Assembly: GCA_900642245.1 (NCBI GenBank)
Contig: CAAAJI010000637.1
Location: 1-27,617, forward strand
Length of the DNA stretch: 27,617 bases
Direction of reading: 5' to 3'
From: Fragilaria radians
Lineage: Eukaryota > Bacillariophyta > Fragilariophyceae > Fragilariales > Fragilariaceae
Shown here piece by piece: positions 14,366 through 21,345 of the stretch. The position numbers and the translations under genes are program-made. Numbering within the stretch: the first letter of the stretch is position 1; each line of letters starts with the position of its first letter. The notes beneath the pieces were generated by a model. The model was not told where the DNA came from, made no database searches, and worked only from the letters and a program-made list of their open reading frames with translations.

Positions 14366-14988
14366 TCCGCGGCGGCTTCATTGCGTTAGGCGCGCTTGGG
14401 CTGGTCACGACCGCCTGCGATCGTTCGGCCAACGAGCCAGCGACCGATAATAAGATCATCGCCGAGAAGCTTCCCCCGTCGGTCAATACCGCCGGGGTGA
14501 CGCCGATGGGGGACCGCGTCGCGGTGATTGCGCTGCTTAACAAGCGCAACGGGATCGTCCGCGATTTCACCCTCAAGCCGGGACAGGCAATTCGCGCCAA
14601 GGACGCGCTGATCCGGCTACGCGCCTGCGACTCGACCGCGCCTTGGGAGACGGAGCGGCTGACAGGCGCTTTCGTCCAGCTGGATGTCCAGCGTCCCGAC
14701 AGCAATTGGGAAAGGGTCTTTTCGGGCTGGGTCTACAAGGAAAGCCCGTCGCTCAACGTCGTCGAGCATCCGGTCTACGATGTCTGGGTGAGGAGCTGTG
14801 CAATGACTTGGCCCGGGGCGGCTGAGGTGCCGTCCGAAGCCGGTGCGAGCAATCGGTCGAGCGCGCCGAAATCGGGCGGAGGAAGGTCTTCCGGCGCAGG
14901 CTCGCCAAGCAGGTCGAACGATGCCGCCGTCGTGGCACCGCCCCCAGCCGATCCCGAGCCCAGTGCACCGGAGAGCAACGCGACGTAA
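14362..14988 (+). CDS. DUF2155 domain lipoprotein
   Basis: 208 residues from the GTG at 14362. The leader GGFIALGALGLVTTAC suggests a lipoprotein. The DUF2155 domain covers about 45-150: VAVIALLNKRNGIVRDFTLK, LIRLRACDSTAPWETE, FSGWVYKESPSLNVVEHPVYD and VWVRSC. The remaining roughly 55 residues are a low-complexity Ser/Gly/Pro tail. The function of DUF2155 is not established. The last 214 bases (14775-14988) overlap the 3' end of aat on the other strand. The conserved domain ends close to where the overlap begins, so the tail is encoded almost wholly within the overlap. Confidence 0.88.
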   Translation: MIRGGFIALGALGLVTTACDRSANEPATDNKIIAEKLPPSVNTAGVTPMGDRVAVIALLNKRNGIVRDFTLKPGQAIRAKDALIRLRACDSTAPWETERLTGAFVQLDVQRPDSNWERVFSGWVYKESPSLNVVEHPVYDVWVRSCAMTWPGAAEVPSEAGASNRSSAPKSGGGRSSGAGSPSRSNDAAVVAPPPADPEPSAPESNAT

Positions 14989-15518
14989 AGATCGCGCTTG
15001 ACCGAGATCGCGCCCAGCGAGGCGAGATGGTCGGTCATGAACTGGCAGTCGAGCAACAGGAAATGACCGAGCCGGAGGCGCGCCACGAGCCACGCCAACG
15101 CCACTTTCGACGCGTCCGTGCTCAGGCTGAACATCGATTCCCCGAAAAAGGCCCGGCCGAGGCGAACCCCGTACAGCCCGCCGACCAGGGATCCCTCCTG
15201 CCAGCATTCGATCGAATGGGCCTGGCCGGCGGAATGCAGCCCGAGCGTGGCGCGCTCGATGTCGGCGTTGATCCAGGTTTCGGAGCGGTCGGCGCAGGCG
15301 CGCACGACCTCGGCGAAGGCGGTATCGCAGGTGACCGAAAACTGGTCGCGCCGGATTCGCTTGGCAAGCGATCGCGAAATGCGGAACTGGCGCAACGGCA
15401 GGACCGCGCGAGTCCGTGGTTCGACCCAGAATATTTCGTCTGCGTCGCGGCTGTCGGCCATCGGAAAAATGCCCGCAGCATAACCGCGCAGCAAGATCCG
15501 GGGGTCCAGGCCGCTCAT
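14775..15518 (-). CDS. aat: Leucyl/phenylalanyl-tRNA--protein transferase
   Basis: 247 residues. Family features include LLRGYAAGIFPMA, IFWVEPRTRAVLPL, AFAEVVRACADR, ETWINADIERA, YGVRLGRAFFGESMFS and LLDCQFMTDHLASLGA. The enzyme adds Leu or Phe from aminoacyl-tRNA to N-terminal Arg or Lys of proteins, marking them for the ClpS/ClpAP N-degron pathway. A Gly-rich stretch then leads to a non-conserved C-terminal tail ending VIAQLLTQTS, whose coding sequence overlaps the DUF2155 gene. It is last in the aroQ-accB-accC-arsC-aat run, 9 bases after arsC. Confidence 0.95.
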   Translation of the reverse strand: MSGLDPRILLRGYAAGIFPMADSRDADEIFWVEPRTRAVLPLRQFRISRSLAKRIRRDQFSVTCDTAFAEVVRACADRSETWINADIERATLGLHSAGQAHSIECWQEGSLVGGLYGVRLGRAFFGESMFSLSTDASKVALAWLVARLRLGHFLLLDCQFMTDHLASLGAISVKRDLYVALLSGALGSGSAGGGATTAASFDLLGEPAPEDLPPPDFGALDRLLAPASDGTSAAPGQVIAQLLTQTS

Positions 15519-15527
15519 CGACGCGCC

Positions 15528-15869
15528 TTACAATATTTCGCGGACGATGTCCTGCGGGCGGCACAGCCGGACGCCGCGCTCGGTCTCCACCAACGGCCGG
15601 TTGATGAGAATCGGGTTCGCCACCATCGCGTCGAGGATCGTGTCATCATGGGCATCGGCTAAACCCAGTTCCGCAGCGAGCGGTTCCTTGGCGCGAAGTC
15701 CATCGCGCGGGCTGATGCCGGCGAGCCTGTAAAGGCGGATCAACTCGTCGCGTGACGGCGGCGTCTTCAGATATTCGATGACGCTGACATCGACGCCCTC
15801 TTCGCGGAGGATTTCCAGCGTCTTGCGCGAGGTGCCGCAGGCCGGATTGTGGAAAATGATGGCCTTCAC
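15528..15869 (-). CDS. arsC: ArsC-family arsenate reductase (glutaredoxin type)
   Basis: 113 residues, the standard ArsC/Spx-like thioredoxin fold. The start IIFHNPACGTSRKTL carries the single catalytic Cys (residue 11) and the GTSR loop. Arginines in GLRAKE, INRPLVE and VRLCRP correspond to the oxyanion-binding arginines of E. coli ArsC, so arsenate reduction with glutathione/glutaredoxin is plausible. There is no arsR, acr3 or arsB nearby. Instead the gene is translationally coupled to accC (ATGA, 4-base overlap), which may point to a housekeeping redox role. Confidence 0.9.
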   Translation of the reverse strand: MKAIIFHNPACGTSRKTLEILREEGVDVSVIEYLKTPPSRDELIRLYRLAGISPRDGLRAKEPLAAELGLADAHDDTILDAMVANPILINRPLVETERGVRLCRPQDIVREIL

Positions 15870-17212
15870 GCCTGCTCCTCAAGCCAGCGCTCGAGCCACT
15901 TGATGGTGTAGTCGCCGCTTTGGAAGGCCTCGGTGCGGATGATTTTCTGCTGCAAGGGGATGGTCGTCTTCATCCCTTCGACCACGAATTCCTCGAGCGC
16001 GCGCTTCAGGCGCATGATGCAGTCGTCGCGGGTCGCGCCGTAGACGATCAGTTTGCCGATCATGCTGTCGTAATAAGGCGGCACGCGATAGCCGGCGTAT
16101 AGCCCGCTATCGACCCGGACATGCATGCCGCCCGGCGCGACATAATTCTTCACCAGGCCGGGCGAGGGGGCGAAGGTCACCGGATCTTCCGCGTTGATGC
16201 GGCATTCGATGGCGTGGCCGTGCAGCTGCACCTGGTCCTGCGTCACCGACAGGCCGTCGCCCTGTGCGACCCGGATCTGCTCGCGGACCAGGTCGATGCC
16301 GCTGATCATCTCGGTCACCGGATGCTCGACCTGCAGCCGCGTGTTCATCTCGATGAAGTAGAATTCGTCATTCTCGTAGAGGAATTCGATGGTGCCGGCG
16401 CCGCGATAGCCCATGTCTGCCATCGCCGTGGCGACGATCCCGCCCATCCGCGCCCGCTGCTCGGCCGAGATGACGGGCGAAGGGGCTTCCTCGATCACTT
16501 TCTGATGGCGGCGCTGGATCGAGCAATCGCGCTCGCCGATGTGGATCGCATTGCCTTCGCCGTCGCCGAAGACCTGGAATTCGATGTGACGTGGGTCACC
16601 CAGATATTTCTCGAGGTAGACGGTGTCGTCGCCGAACGCCGCCTTGGCCTCCGACGCTGCCTGCATCATCGCGCTTTCGAGATGATCTTCCTCCTCGACC
16701 ACCTTCATGCCGCGACCGCCGCCGCCCGAGGCGGCCTTGATGATCACGGGATAGCCGACTTCCGCCGCGACGACGCGCGCCTCGGCGATGGTTTCGAGCG
16801 GGCCGTCGGAGCCTGGGACCAACGGAAGGCCGAGCCTGGCGGCGGTGCGCTTGGCCTCCACCTTGTCGCCCATGATGCGGATATGCTCGGGCTTTGGACC
16901 GACCCAGCAAAGGCCGTGGCTTTCGACGATCTCGGCGAATTGCGCATTTTCGGAAAGGAAGCCGTAGCCGGGGTGAATCGCGTCGGCATGACTGATCTCG
17001 GCCGCCGAAATGATGTTGGCCATGTTGAGATAGCTGTCGGTCGCGGAGGCGGGCCCGATGCACACTGCCTCGTCGGCCAGCCGGACGTGCATCGCGTCGC
17101 TATCGGCGGTCGAATGGACCGCGACCGTCTGGATGCCCATTTCGTGGCACGCGCGGTGGATGCGCAGCGCGATTTCGCCGCGGTTGGCAATCAGCAGTTT
17201 CTTGATTGGCAT
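15866..17212 (-). CDS. accC: Acetyl-CoA carboxylase, biotin carboxylase subunit
   Basis: 448 residues, as in E. coli. The N-terminus MPIKKLLIANRGEIALRIHR, Lys159 in VIIKAA, the glycine-rich GGGGRGMK at 163-170, HIEFQVFGDGEGN, ERDCSIQRRHQK and EMNTRLQVEHPVTE at 288-301 are the ATP-grasp and active-site signatures of biotin carboxylase. It carboxylates the biotin on AccB using ATP and bicarbonate, the first step of malonyl-CoA synthesis. It follows accB after 13 bases and overlaps arsC by 4. Confidence 0.98.
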   Translation of the reverse strand: MPIKKLLIANRGEIALRIHRACHEMGIQTVAVHSTADSDAMHVRLADEAVCIGPASATDSYLNMANIISAAEISHADAIHPGYGFLSENAQFAEIVESHGLCWVGPKPEHIRIMGDKVEAKRTAARLGLPLVPGSDGPLETIAEARVVAAEVGYPVIIKAASGGGGRGMKVVEEEDHLESAMMQAASEAKAAFGDDTVYLEKYLGDPRHIEFQVFGDGEGNAIHIGERDCSIQRRHQKVIEEAPSPVISAEQRARMGGIVATAMADMGYRGAGTIEFLYENDEFYFIEMNTRLQVEHPVTEMISGIDLVREQIRVAQGDGLSVTQDQVQLHGHAIECRINAEDPVTFAPSPGLVKNYVAPGGMHVRVDSGLYAGYRVPPYYDSMIGKLIVYGATRDDCIMRLKRALEEFVVEGMKTTIPLQQKIIRTEAFQSGDYTIKWLERWLEEQA

Positions 17213-17225
17213 GTCGGGTGCCGGC

Positions 17226-17720
17226 TCAGCCGATGACGACGAGGGGCTGGTCGAACTCGACCGGCTGGGCGTCGCTGACCATCACATGGGTGATCGTGCC
17301 ACCCTTCGGCGCGGTGATCGGGTTCATGACTTTCATCGCCTCGATGATCATCAACGTATCGCCTGCCTTGACCGCCTGACCGGGGGTGACAAACGGCGGC
17401 GCGCCGGGCTCGGGCGAAAGGAATACGGTGCCGACCATCGGCGACCTGACCGAATCCACGGGAACGGCTGTGGCCTGGTCGGCGGCGGGCGAGGAAGACG
17501 GCGGCGCGGCAGGCGCGCTGTGCTGCATCTGCTGTTGCGCCTGCATTGCGGCGACGAACGCCGCCTGCCCCTTGTCGACACCCCCCCGCCGCACACGGAT
17601 CTTGCGGTCGCCGTCCTCGACCTCGATTTCGATCAGGTCATTGGCGGCAAGCATCTCGGCGAGCTCGCGCAACAAGGCGCTGTCGACCCGCATTTCATGC
17701 CCGTCCTTGGTGTCGGCCAT
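17226..17720 (-). CDS. accB: Acetyl-CoA carboxylase biotin carboxyl carrier protein
   Basis: 164 residues. The N-terminal region DSALLRELAEMLAANDLIEIEV is typical of AccB, followed by a Gln/Ala/Pro-rich flexible linker (about 53-90) and the biotinyl domain with IIEAMKVMNPI, where Lys130 is the biotinylation site. It carries carboxybiotin from AccC to the AccA/D transferase, whose genes are not in the window. An internal ATG (Met10) is a possible alternative start. It lies between aroQ (37 bases upstream) and accC. Confidence 0.97.
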   Translation of the reverse strand: MADTKDGHEMRVDSALLRELAEMLAANDLIEIEVEDGDRKIRVRRGGVDKGQAAFVAAMQAQQQMQHSAPAAPPSSSPAADQATAVPVDSVRSPMVGTVFLSPEPGAPPFVTPGQAVKAGDTLMIIEAMKVMNPITAPKGGTITHVMVSDAQPVEFDQPLVVIG

Positions 17721-17757
17721 TTGTCGTTCCTGTACAAAATTCGAAGGGCGCTCCCTG

Positions 17758-18192
17758 TCAGAGCCGCGCCGCTGCGTCCAGTGCGGACATATAGCCGTCG
17801 GTGCCTTTTCCCTTGATCGAGCGGCTCGCCGCGAGTGCCACGAGATCCACCTGGCGGAAGGGTTCGCGGGTCGCGGGATCGCTGATGTGGACCGCGATCA
17901 CCGGAGTGGAGATGGCCAGAATAGCGTCGTGCAGCGAGACCGAGGTGTGGCTGTAGCCGCCGGCGTTGAGGATCACCGCGGCAGCGCCAATTCGCTGCGC
18001 TTCCTGGAGCCAGTCGATGAGGTGACCTTCGTGATTCGACTGGCGGATGTCGAGTTTGACGCCAAGCCTTGCGGCATGATCGGTCATCCTGGCGGCGATG
18101 TCGTCAAGCGTTTCGTGGCCATAGATTTCGGGCTCGCGGGTGCCGAGCAGGTTGAGGTTGGGTCCGTTGAGCACGAGGATCGTCCTGGCCAT
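17758..18192 (-). CDS. aroQ: Type II 3-dehydroquinate dehydratase
   Basis: 144 residues, the normal size of the type II enzyme. VLNGPNLNLLGTREPEIYG holds Arg19 and the catalytic Tyr24, QSNHEGHLIDWL and LNAGGYSHTSV form the substrate site, and VHISDPATREPFR carries His103. It dehydrates 3-dehydroquinate in the shikimate pathway. It is first in the minus-strand acc operon, an arrangement seen in other proteobacteria. Only 42 bases separate it from the divergent thiS, so the two promoters must overlap coding sequence or each other. Confidence 0.97.
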   Translation of the reverse strand: MARTILVLNGPNLNLLGTREPEIYGHETLDDIAARMTDHAARLGVKLDIRQSNHEGHLIDWLQEAQRIGAAAVILNAGGYSHTSVSLHDAILAISTPVIAVHISDPATREPFRQVDLVALAASRSIKGKGTDGYMSALDAAARL

Positions 18193-18234
18193 TTGCGTAT
18201 CCGCCCTTCGCTACCTATTTGCCCACTAGCCGAT

Positions 18235-18453
18235 ATGACCCAGCCCGACACCCTTTCCGTTTCCATCAATGGCGAAGCGCGACGCATCGCGGCGGGGTCG
18301 TCGATTGCCGCCTTGGTCGCGGACATCGGTCTCGATCCGGCGCGGGTCGCGGTCGAGCGAAATCGGGAAATAGTGCCGCGGTCAACGTTGGCCGAGGTCG
18401 CGGTAGGCGATGGCGACGCGTTTGAAATCGTGCATTTTGTCGGGGGTGGTTAG
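18235..18453 (+). CDS. thiS: Sulfur carrier protein ThiS
   Basis: 72 residues with the ubiquitin-like pattern LSVSINGEARRIAAGSS, VAVERNREIVPRS and the C-terminal FEIVHFVGGG. The terminal Gly-Gly is adenylated and then thiocarboxylated to give sulfur for the thiamine thiazole ring. It is followed one base later by thiG, its partner. I see no thiamine pyrophosphate riboswitch upstream, where only 42 bases lie before the divergent aroQ. Confidence 0.94.
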   Translation: MTQPDTLSVSINGEARRIAAGSSIAALVADIGLDPARVAVERNREIVPRSTLAEVAVGDGDAFEIVHFVGGG

Positions 18454-18454
18454 C

Positions 18455-19225
18455 GTGGACGATCGTTGGGAAGTCGCGGGCCGGACGTTCACCTCGCGGC
18501 TGATTGTCGGGACCGGCAAATATAAGGATTTCGCGCAGAACGCCGCGGCGGTCGAGGCGTCGGGGGCCGAGATCGTCACCGTGGCCGTGCGGCGGGTCAA
18601 TATCTCCGACCCCAGCCAGCCGGTGCTGATGGATTATATCGATCCGAAGAAGATCACCTATCTGCCCAACACCGCAGGCTGTTTCACCGCCGAGGACGCG
18701 ATCCGCACGCTGCGGCTGGCGCGGGAAGCAGGCGGCTGGGACCTGGTCAAACTGGAGGTGCTGGGCGAGGCGCGGACGCTTTACCCGAACATGCGCGAGA
18801 CGTTGCGCGCGACCGAGGTGCTGGCCAAGGAAGGTTTCCTGCCGATGGTCTACTGCAGCGACGACCCCATAGCTGCGCAGCAGCTGGAAGAGGCTGGCGC
18901 GGTGGCGATCATGCCATTGGGCGCGCCGATCGGGTCAGGCCTTGGCCTGCAGAACCGGGTCACTATCCGACTGATCGTCGAAGGGGCGAAAGTGCCAGTG
19001 CTGGTCGATGCGGGGGTCGGCACGCCGAGCGATGCCGCGGTGGCGATGGAACTGGGCTGTGACGGGGTGCTGATGAACACTGCCATCGCCGAGGCCAAGG
19101 ACCCGATCCGAATGGCCCGGGCAATGAGGCTTGCCGTCGAGGCCGGCCGCGAGGGATATCTGGCGGGCCGAATGCAGAAGCGTATGTACGCCGATCCGAG
19201 CAGCCCCCTGGCAGGACTGATCTAA
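18455..19225 (+). CDS. thiG: Thiazole synthase ThiG
   Basis: 256 residues from a GTG one base after the thiS stop, with GGGGGTGG about 5 bases upstream. Earlier in-frame starts (ATG 18410, GTG 18446) would overlap thiS. Family segments are FTSRLIVGTGKYKDF, LPNTAGCFTAEDAIRTLRLA, LVKLEVLG with the Schiff-base lysine, GAVAIMPLGAPIGSGLGL, VLVDAGVGTPSDAAVAMELG and GVLMNTAIAEAKDP. ThiG builds the thiazole phosphate from deoxyxylulose 5-phosphate, dehydroglycine and ThiS thiocarboxylate. The 3' end overlaps the convergent ThDP-enzyme gene by 4 bases. Confidence 0.97.
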   Translation: MDDRWEVAGRTFTSRLIVGTGKYKDFAQNAAAVEASGAEIVTVAVRRVNISDPSQPVLMDYIDPKKITYLPNTAGCFTAEDAIRTLRLAREAGGWDLVKLEVLGEARTLYPNMRETLRATEVLAKEGFLPMVYCSDDPIAAQQLEEAGAVAIMPLGAPIGSGLGLQNRVTIRLIVEGAKVPVLVDAGVGTPSDAAVAMELGCDGVLMNTAIAEAKDPIRMARAMRLAVEAGREGYLAGRMQKRMYADPSSPLAGLI

Positions 19226-20883
19226 CTCTTCGAGGCCGCTTGCAGCTTCTCGATGGTGGTCGCGTTGCTGATGACTTCGACGTCCGTGACGCAATGGATC
19301 AGGCGAATGCCGGTGCGGGCCATGGCGGCGGCAAGGGCAGGGGCGAACTCGGCCGTGGCCTCGACGCGCACCGCCCAGCCGCCATAGGCCTCGGCCAGTT
19401 TGACGAAATCCGGGTTGGCGAGGGCGGTGCCGCTGACCCGCTTCGGATAATCGCGCTCCTGGTGCATGCGGATCGTTCCATAGGCTCCATTGTCGACCAG
19501 CACGACCAGCAGTTCGGCGCCATATTGCGCGGCCGTGGCGAGTTCCTGCCCGTTCATCAGGAAGTCGCCGTCGCCCGCGACGCAGACCACCGGGCGATCC
19601 TTGAATCGAAGTGCTGCAGCGACCGCGGCTGGGAGGCCGTAGCCCATTGTTCCCGAGGTCGGGGCGAGCTGGGTCGGCATGACGCCATAGTGCCAGTAAC
19701 GGTGCCACCAGCCGGAGAAATTGCCGGCGCCATTGCAGACGATGGTGTTGGCGGGAAGCGCATCGCGCATAGCCCTGACGCACGGGCCGAGATCCAGCTT
19801 CACGCCTTCCCTGGGCGCGGGTTCGGACCAGGCGAGCCAGTCGCGGTGGGCTTCGGCGCCCGACTTGAACGGCACCAGTTCAGGGTCGTGCCAGTCCGCC
19901 GCAACCTCGGCGAATTCCCCCATGTCGGCGCAGATCGGCAGATCAGCCTTGAACACCCGGCCGAGCTCGTTCGGGTCGGGGTGGACGTGCACCAGCAATT
20001 GGTCGGGATGGTCGGGGGTGATCAATTTGTAGCCGTCGGTGGTCGCCTCGCCAAGCCGAGCACCGATCACCAGCAGCAAATCGGCCTCGCGGATCCGCTG
20101 CTGCAGCTTGGGGTTGGGGCCGTAGCCGAGATTACCCGCATAGACCGCGCAACTGTTTGCAATGGCATCCTGGCGGCGGAAGGCGGCGACGGTGGGGATC
20201 CCGTAGCGGACGGCAAAGGTCGCGAAATGATGAGCAGCCGCGGGACACCAGTCGGCGCCCCCGATAATCGCCACCGGGTCGGTCGCGTCCTTGAGCAGGT
20301 CGAACAATGCGCCCATCGCGCCGGAACAAGGCGGCTGCGCGATCGGCGCAACCGGCGGTCGATCGGCGATCTCGACCCGGTCGCGCAACATGTCTTCGGG
20401 AAGTGCGAGCACGACCGGGCCGGGGCGGCCAGCGGTGGCAACGCGATAGGCGCGAGCGACATATTCGGGGATTCGGGCCGCATCGTCGATCCGCGCCGCC
20501 CATTTGGCGATAGGCGCGAAAAAGGCGGTGAAGTCGACCTCCTGGAAGCCTTCGCGGTCCTTGTCGGCACGGTCGAGATCGCCGACGAACAGGATCAGCG
20601 GCGTCGAATCCTGAAAGGCGACGTGGATTCCCGCCGAGGCGTTGGTGGCGCCCGGGCCGCGCGTGACGAAGGCGACGCCCGGACGTCCGGTCATCTTGCC
20701 GTCCGCATCGGCCATATAGGCGACCCCACCCTCCTGCCGGCAGACGGTGAGATCGATCTCGGGCACGTCGTGGAGCGCGTCGAGCACGGCGAGGAAGCTT
20801 TCGCCCGGGACGGTGAAAATGCGGTCGCAGCCCTGGATCTTGAGCTGGTCGACAAGGATCTGGCCGCCTGTGCGTAGGGTCAT
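19222..20883 (-). CDS. Thiamine diphosphate-dependent enzyme (acetolactate synthase-like family)
   Basis: 553 residues from the ATG at 20883. The N-terminal ThDP domain has VPGESFLAVLDAL with the catalytic Glu28, then RQEGGVAYMADADGK and TRGPGATNASAGIHVAFQD. A central FAD/DHS-like domain includes PVAIIGGADW, and the C-terminal ThDP-binding motif runs GDGDFLMNGQELATA to LVDNGAYG, with ThDP made elsewhere. The architecture matches acetolactate synthase large subunit, but no small regulatory subunit gene (ilvH-like) is adjacent, so it may be a catabolic lyase or decarboxylase instead. An ATG at 20967 would add a basic 28-residue extension lacking family similarity. Substrate cannot be assigned from sequence alone. 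Confidence 0.88.
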   Translation of the reverse strand: MTLRTGGQILVDQLKIQGCDRIFTVPGESFLAVLDALHDVPEIDLTVCRQEGGVAYMADADGKMTGRPGVAFVTRGPGATNASAGIHVAFQDSTPLILFVGDLDRADKDREGFQEVDFTAFFAPIAKWAARIDDAARIPEYVARAYRVATAGRPGPVVLALPEDMLRDRVEIADRPPVAPIAQPPCSGAMGALFDLLKDATDPVAIIGGADWCPAAAHHFATFAVRYGIPTVAAFRRQDAIANSCAVYAGNLGYGPNPKLQQRIREADLLLVIGARLGEATTDGYKLITPDHPDQLLVHVHPDPNELGRVFKADLPICADMGEFAEVAADWHDPELVPFKSGAEAHRDWLAWSEPAPREGVKLDLGPCVRAMRDALPANTIVCNGAGNFSGWWHRYWHYGVMPTQLAPTSGTMGYGLPAAVAAALRFKDRPVVCVAGDGDFLMNGQELATAAQYGAELLVVLVDNGAYGTIRMHQERDYPKRVSGTALANPDFVKLAEAYGGWAVRVEATAEFAPALAAAMARTGIRLIHCVTDVEVISNATTIEKLQAASKS

Positions 20884-20999
20884 GGACAGGAGCTTTAGCG
20901 GCTTGCGCGAGCGATTGGGAGAGGGCGCAGGACTCCGCCGCCATTCTGTGCTAGGAAGCCGCATCACTCGATATCTATCCCCCCGAGCCTCCTGTGACT

Positions 21000-21024
21000 G
21001 AGAGACCCTGCGCTCTCGCTTTTT
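21000..21024 (+). terminator. Weak hairpin plus T-run in the leader of the 74-residue gene
   Basis: GAGAG (21000-21004) pairs with CTCTC (21013-21017) around an 8-base loop, followed by GC and five Ts (21020-21024). It is only a 5-bp stem. No plus-strand gene lies immediately upstream, and it sits 16 bases before the next start codon, so if functional it would act as a leader attenuator rather than an end-of-gene terminator. Confidence 0.3.
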
Positions 21025-21040
21025 CCGTCAGGAGACCATC

Positions 21041-21265
21041 ATGAGCCGAGTTCTTTTCCTCAACATGAGCGAGACCGCCGCGGTCGATTACTGCAAGACC
21101 AAGTCGGTCGGCGTGTCGGCAATCGAGAAATTGACATCGGGCGGCGTGCGCCTCGTGTGCATGAGCAACGACGGCGCCGAGAAAGCCCGCACCGGCCTCA
21201 AGGCAAAGTTGATCAAGGGCGACGTGACCCGCGAGAAGTTCCGCCCGAGCCGCCCGCTCTGGTAA
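21041..21265 (+). CDS. Small protein of unknown function, 74 residues
   Basis: I do not recognise a family. The ATG at 21041 has a good ribosome binding site (AGGAG, 7 bases upstream), and codon use is like the neighbours, so it is probably a real gene. The sequence starts MSRVLFLNMSETAAVDYC, has a mixed helix/strand pattern and a basic C-terminus (KARTGLKAKLIKGDVTREKF, then RPSRPLW). There is no signal peptide or membrane segment. Two cysteines (18 and 40) are present. It precedes the GGDEF-EAL gene by about 80 bases but a palindrome separates them, so co-transcription is uncertain. Confidence 0.72.
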   Translation: MSRVLFLNMSETAAVDYCKTKSVGVSAIEKLTSGGVRLVCMSNDGAEKARTGLKAKLIKGDVTREKFRPSRPLW

Positions 21266-21276
21266 GCTGTAACGGA

Positions 21277-21286
21277 GACCGCGGTC
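21277..21286. repeat. 10-bp perfect palindrome upstream of the GGDEF-EAL gene
   Basis: GACCGCGGTC is a perfect palindrome 11 bases after the stop of the small gene. It could be a dimeric regulator half-site, but a single short palindrome in GC-rich DNA is weak evidence. Confidence 0.2.
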
Positions 21287-21310
21287 AGTCCGTAATGGAG
21301 GCAAGCGCAA

Positions 21311-21328
21311 CCACCTGATCACAGGTGG
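21311..21328 (+). promoter_or_regulatory. Hairpin that could hide a ribosome binding site before the GGDEF-EAL gene
   Basis: CCACCTG (21311-21317) pairs perfectly with CAGGTGG (21322-21328) around the loop ATCA. The 3' arm contains AGGTGG, the only Shine-Dalgarno-like sequence near the start of the GGDEF-EAL gene, and also the alternative GTG start at 21325. The stem could therefore limit translation initiation. Confidence 0.4.
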
Positions 21329-21345
21329 CACCCTATGCGGCGTCC

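Noticed and set aside
16121..17236. 371-residue plus-strand reading frame antisense to accC
   Set aside because: Shadow of accC; its His/Asp/Arg-rich composition is typical of antisense frames in GC-rich genes.
18193..18234. Thiamine pyrophosphate riboswitch before thiS
   Set aside because: Only 42 bases separate aroQ and thiS, and no CTGAGA-type core or supporting stems are present.
19240..20877. 545-residue plus-strand reading frame antisense to the ThDP enzyme
   Set aside because: Shadow of a well-supported gene; no recognisable domain or ribosome binding site.
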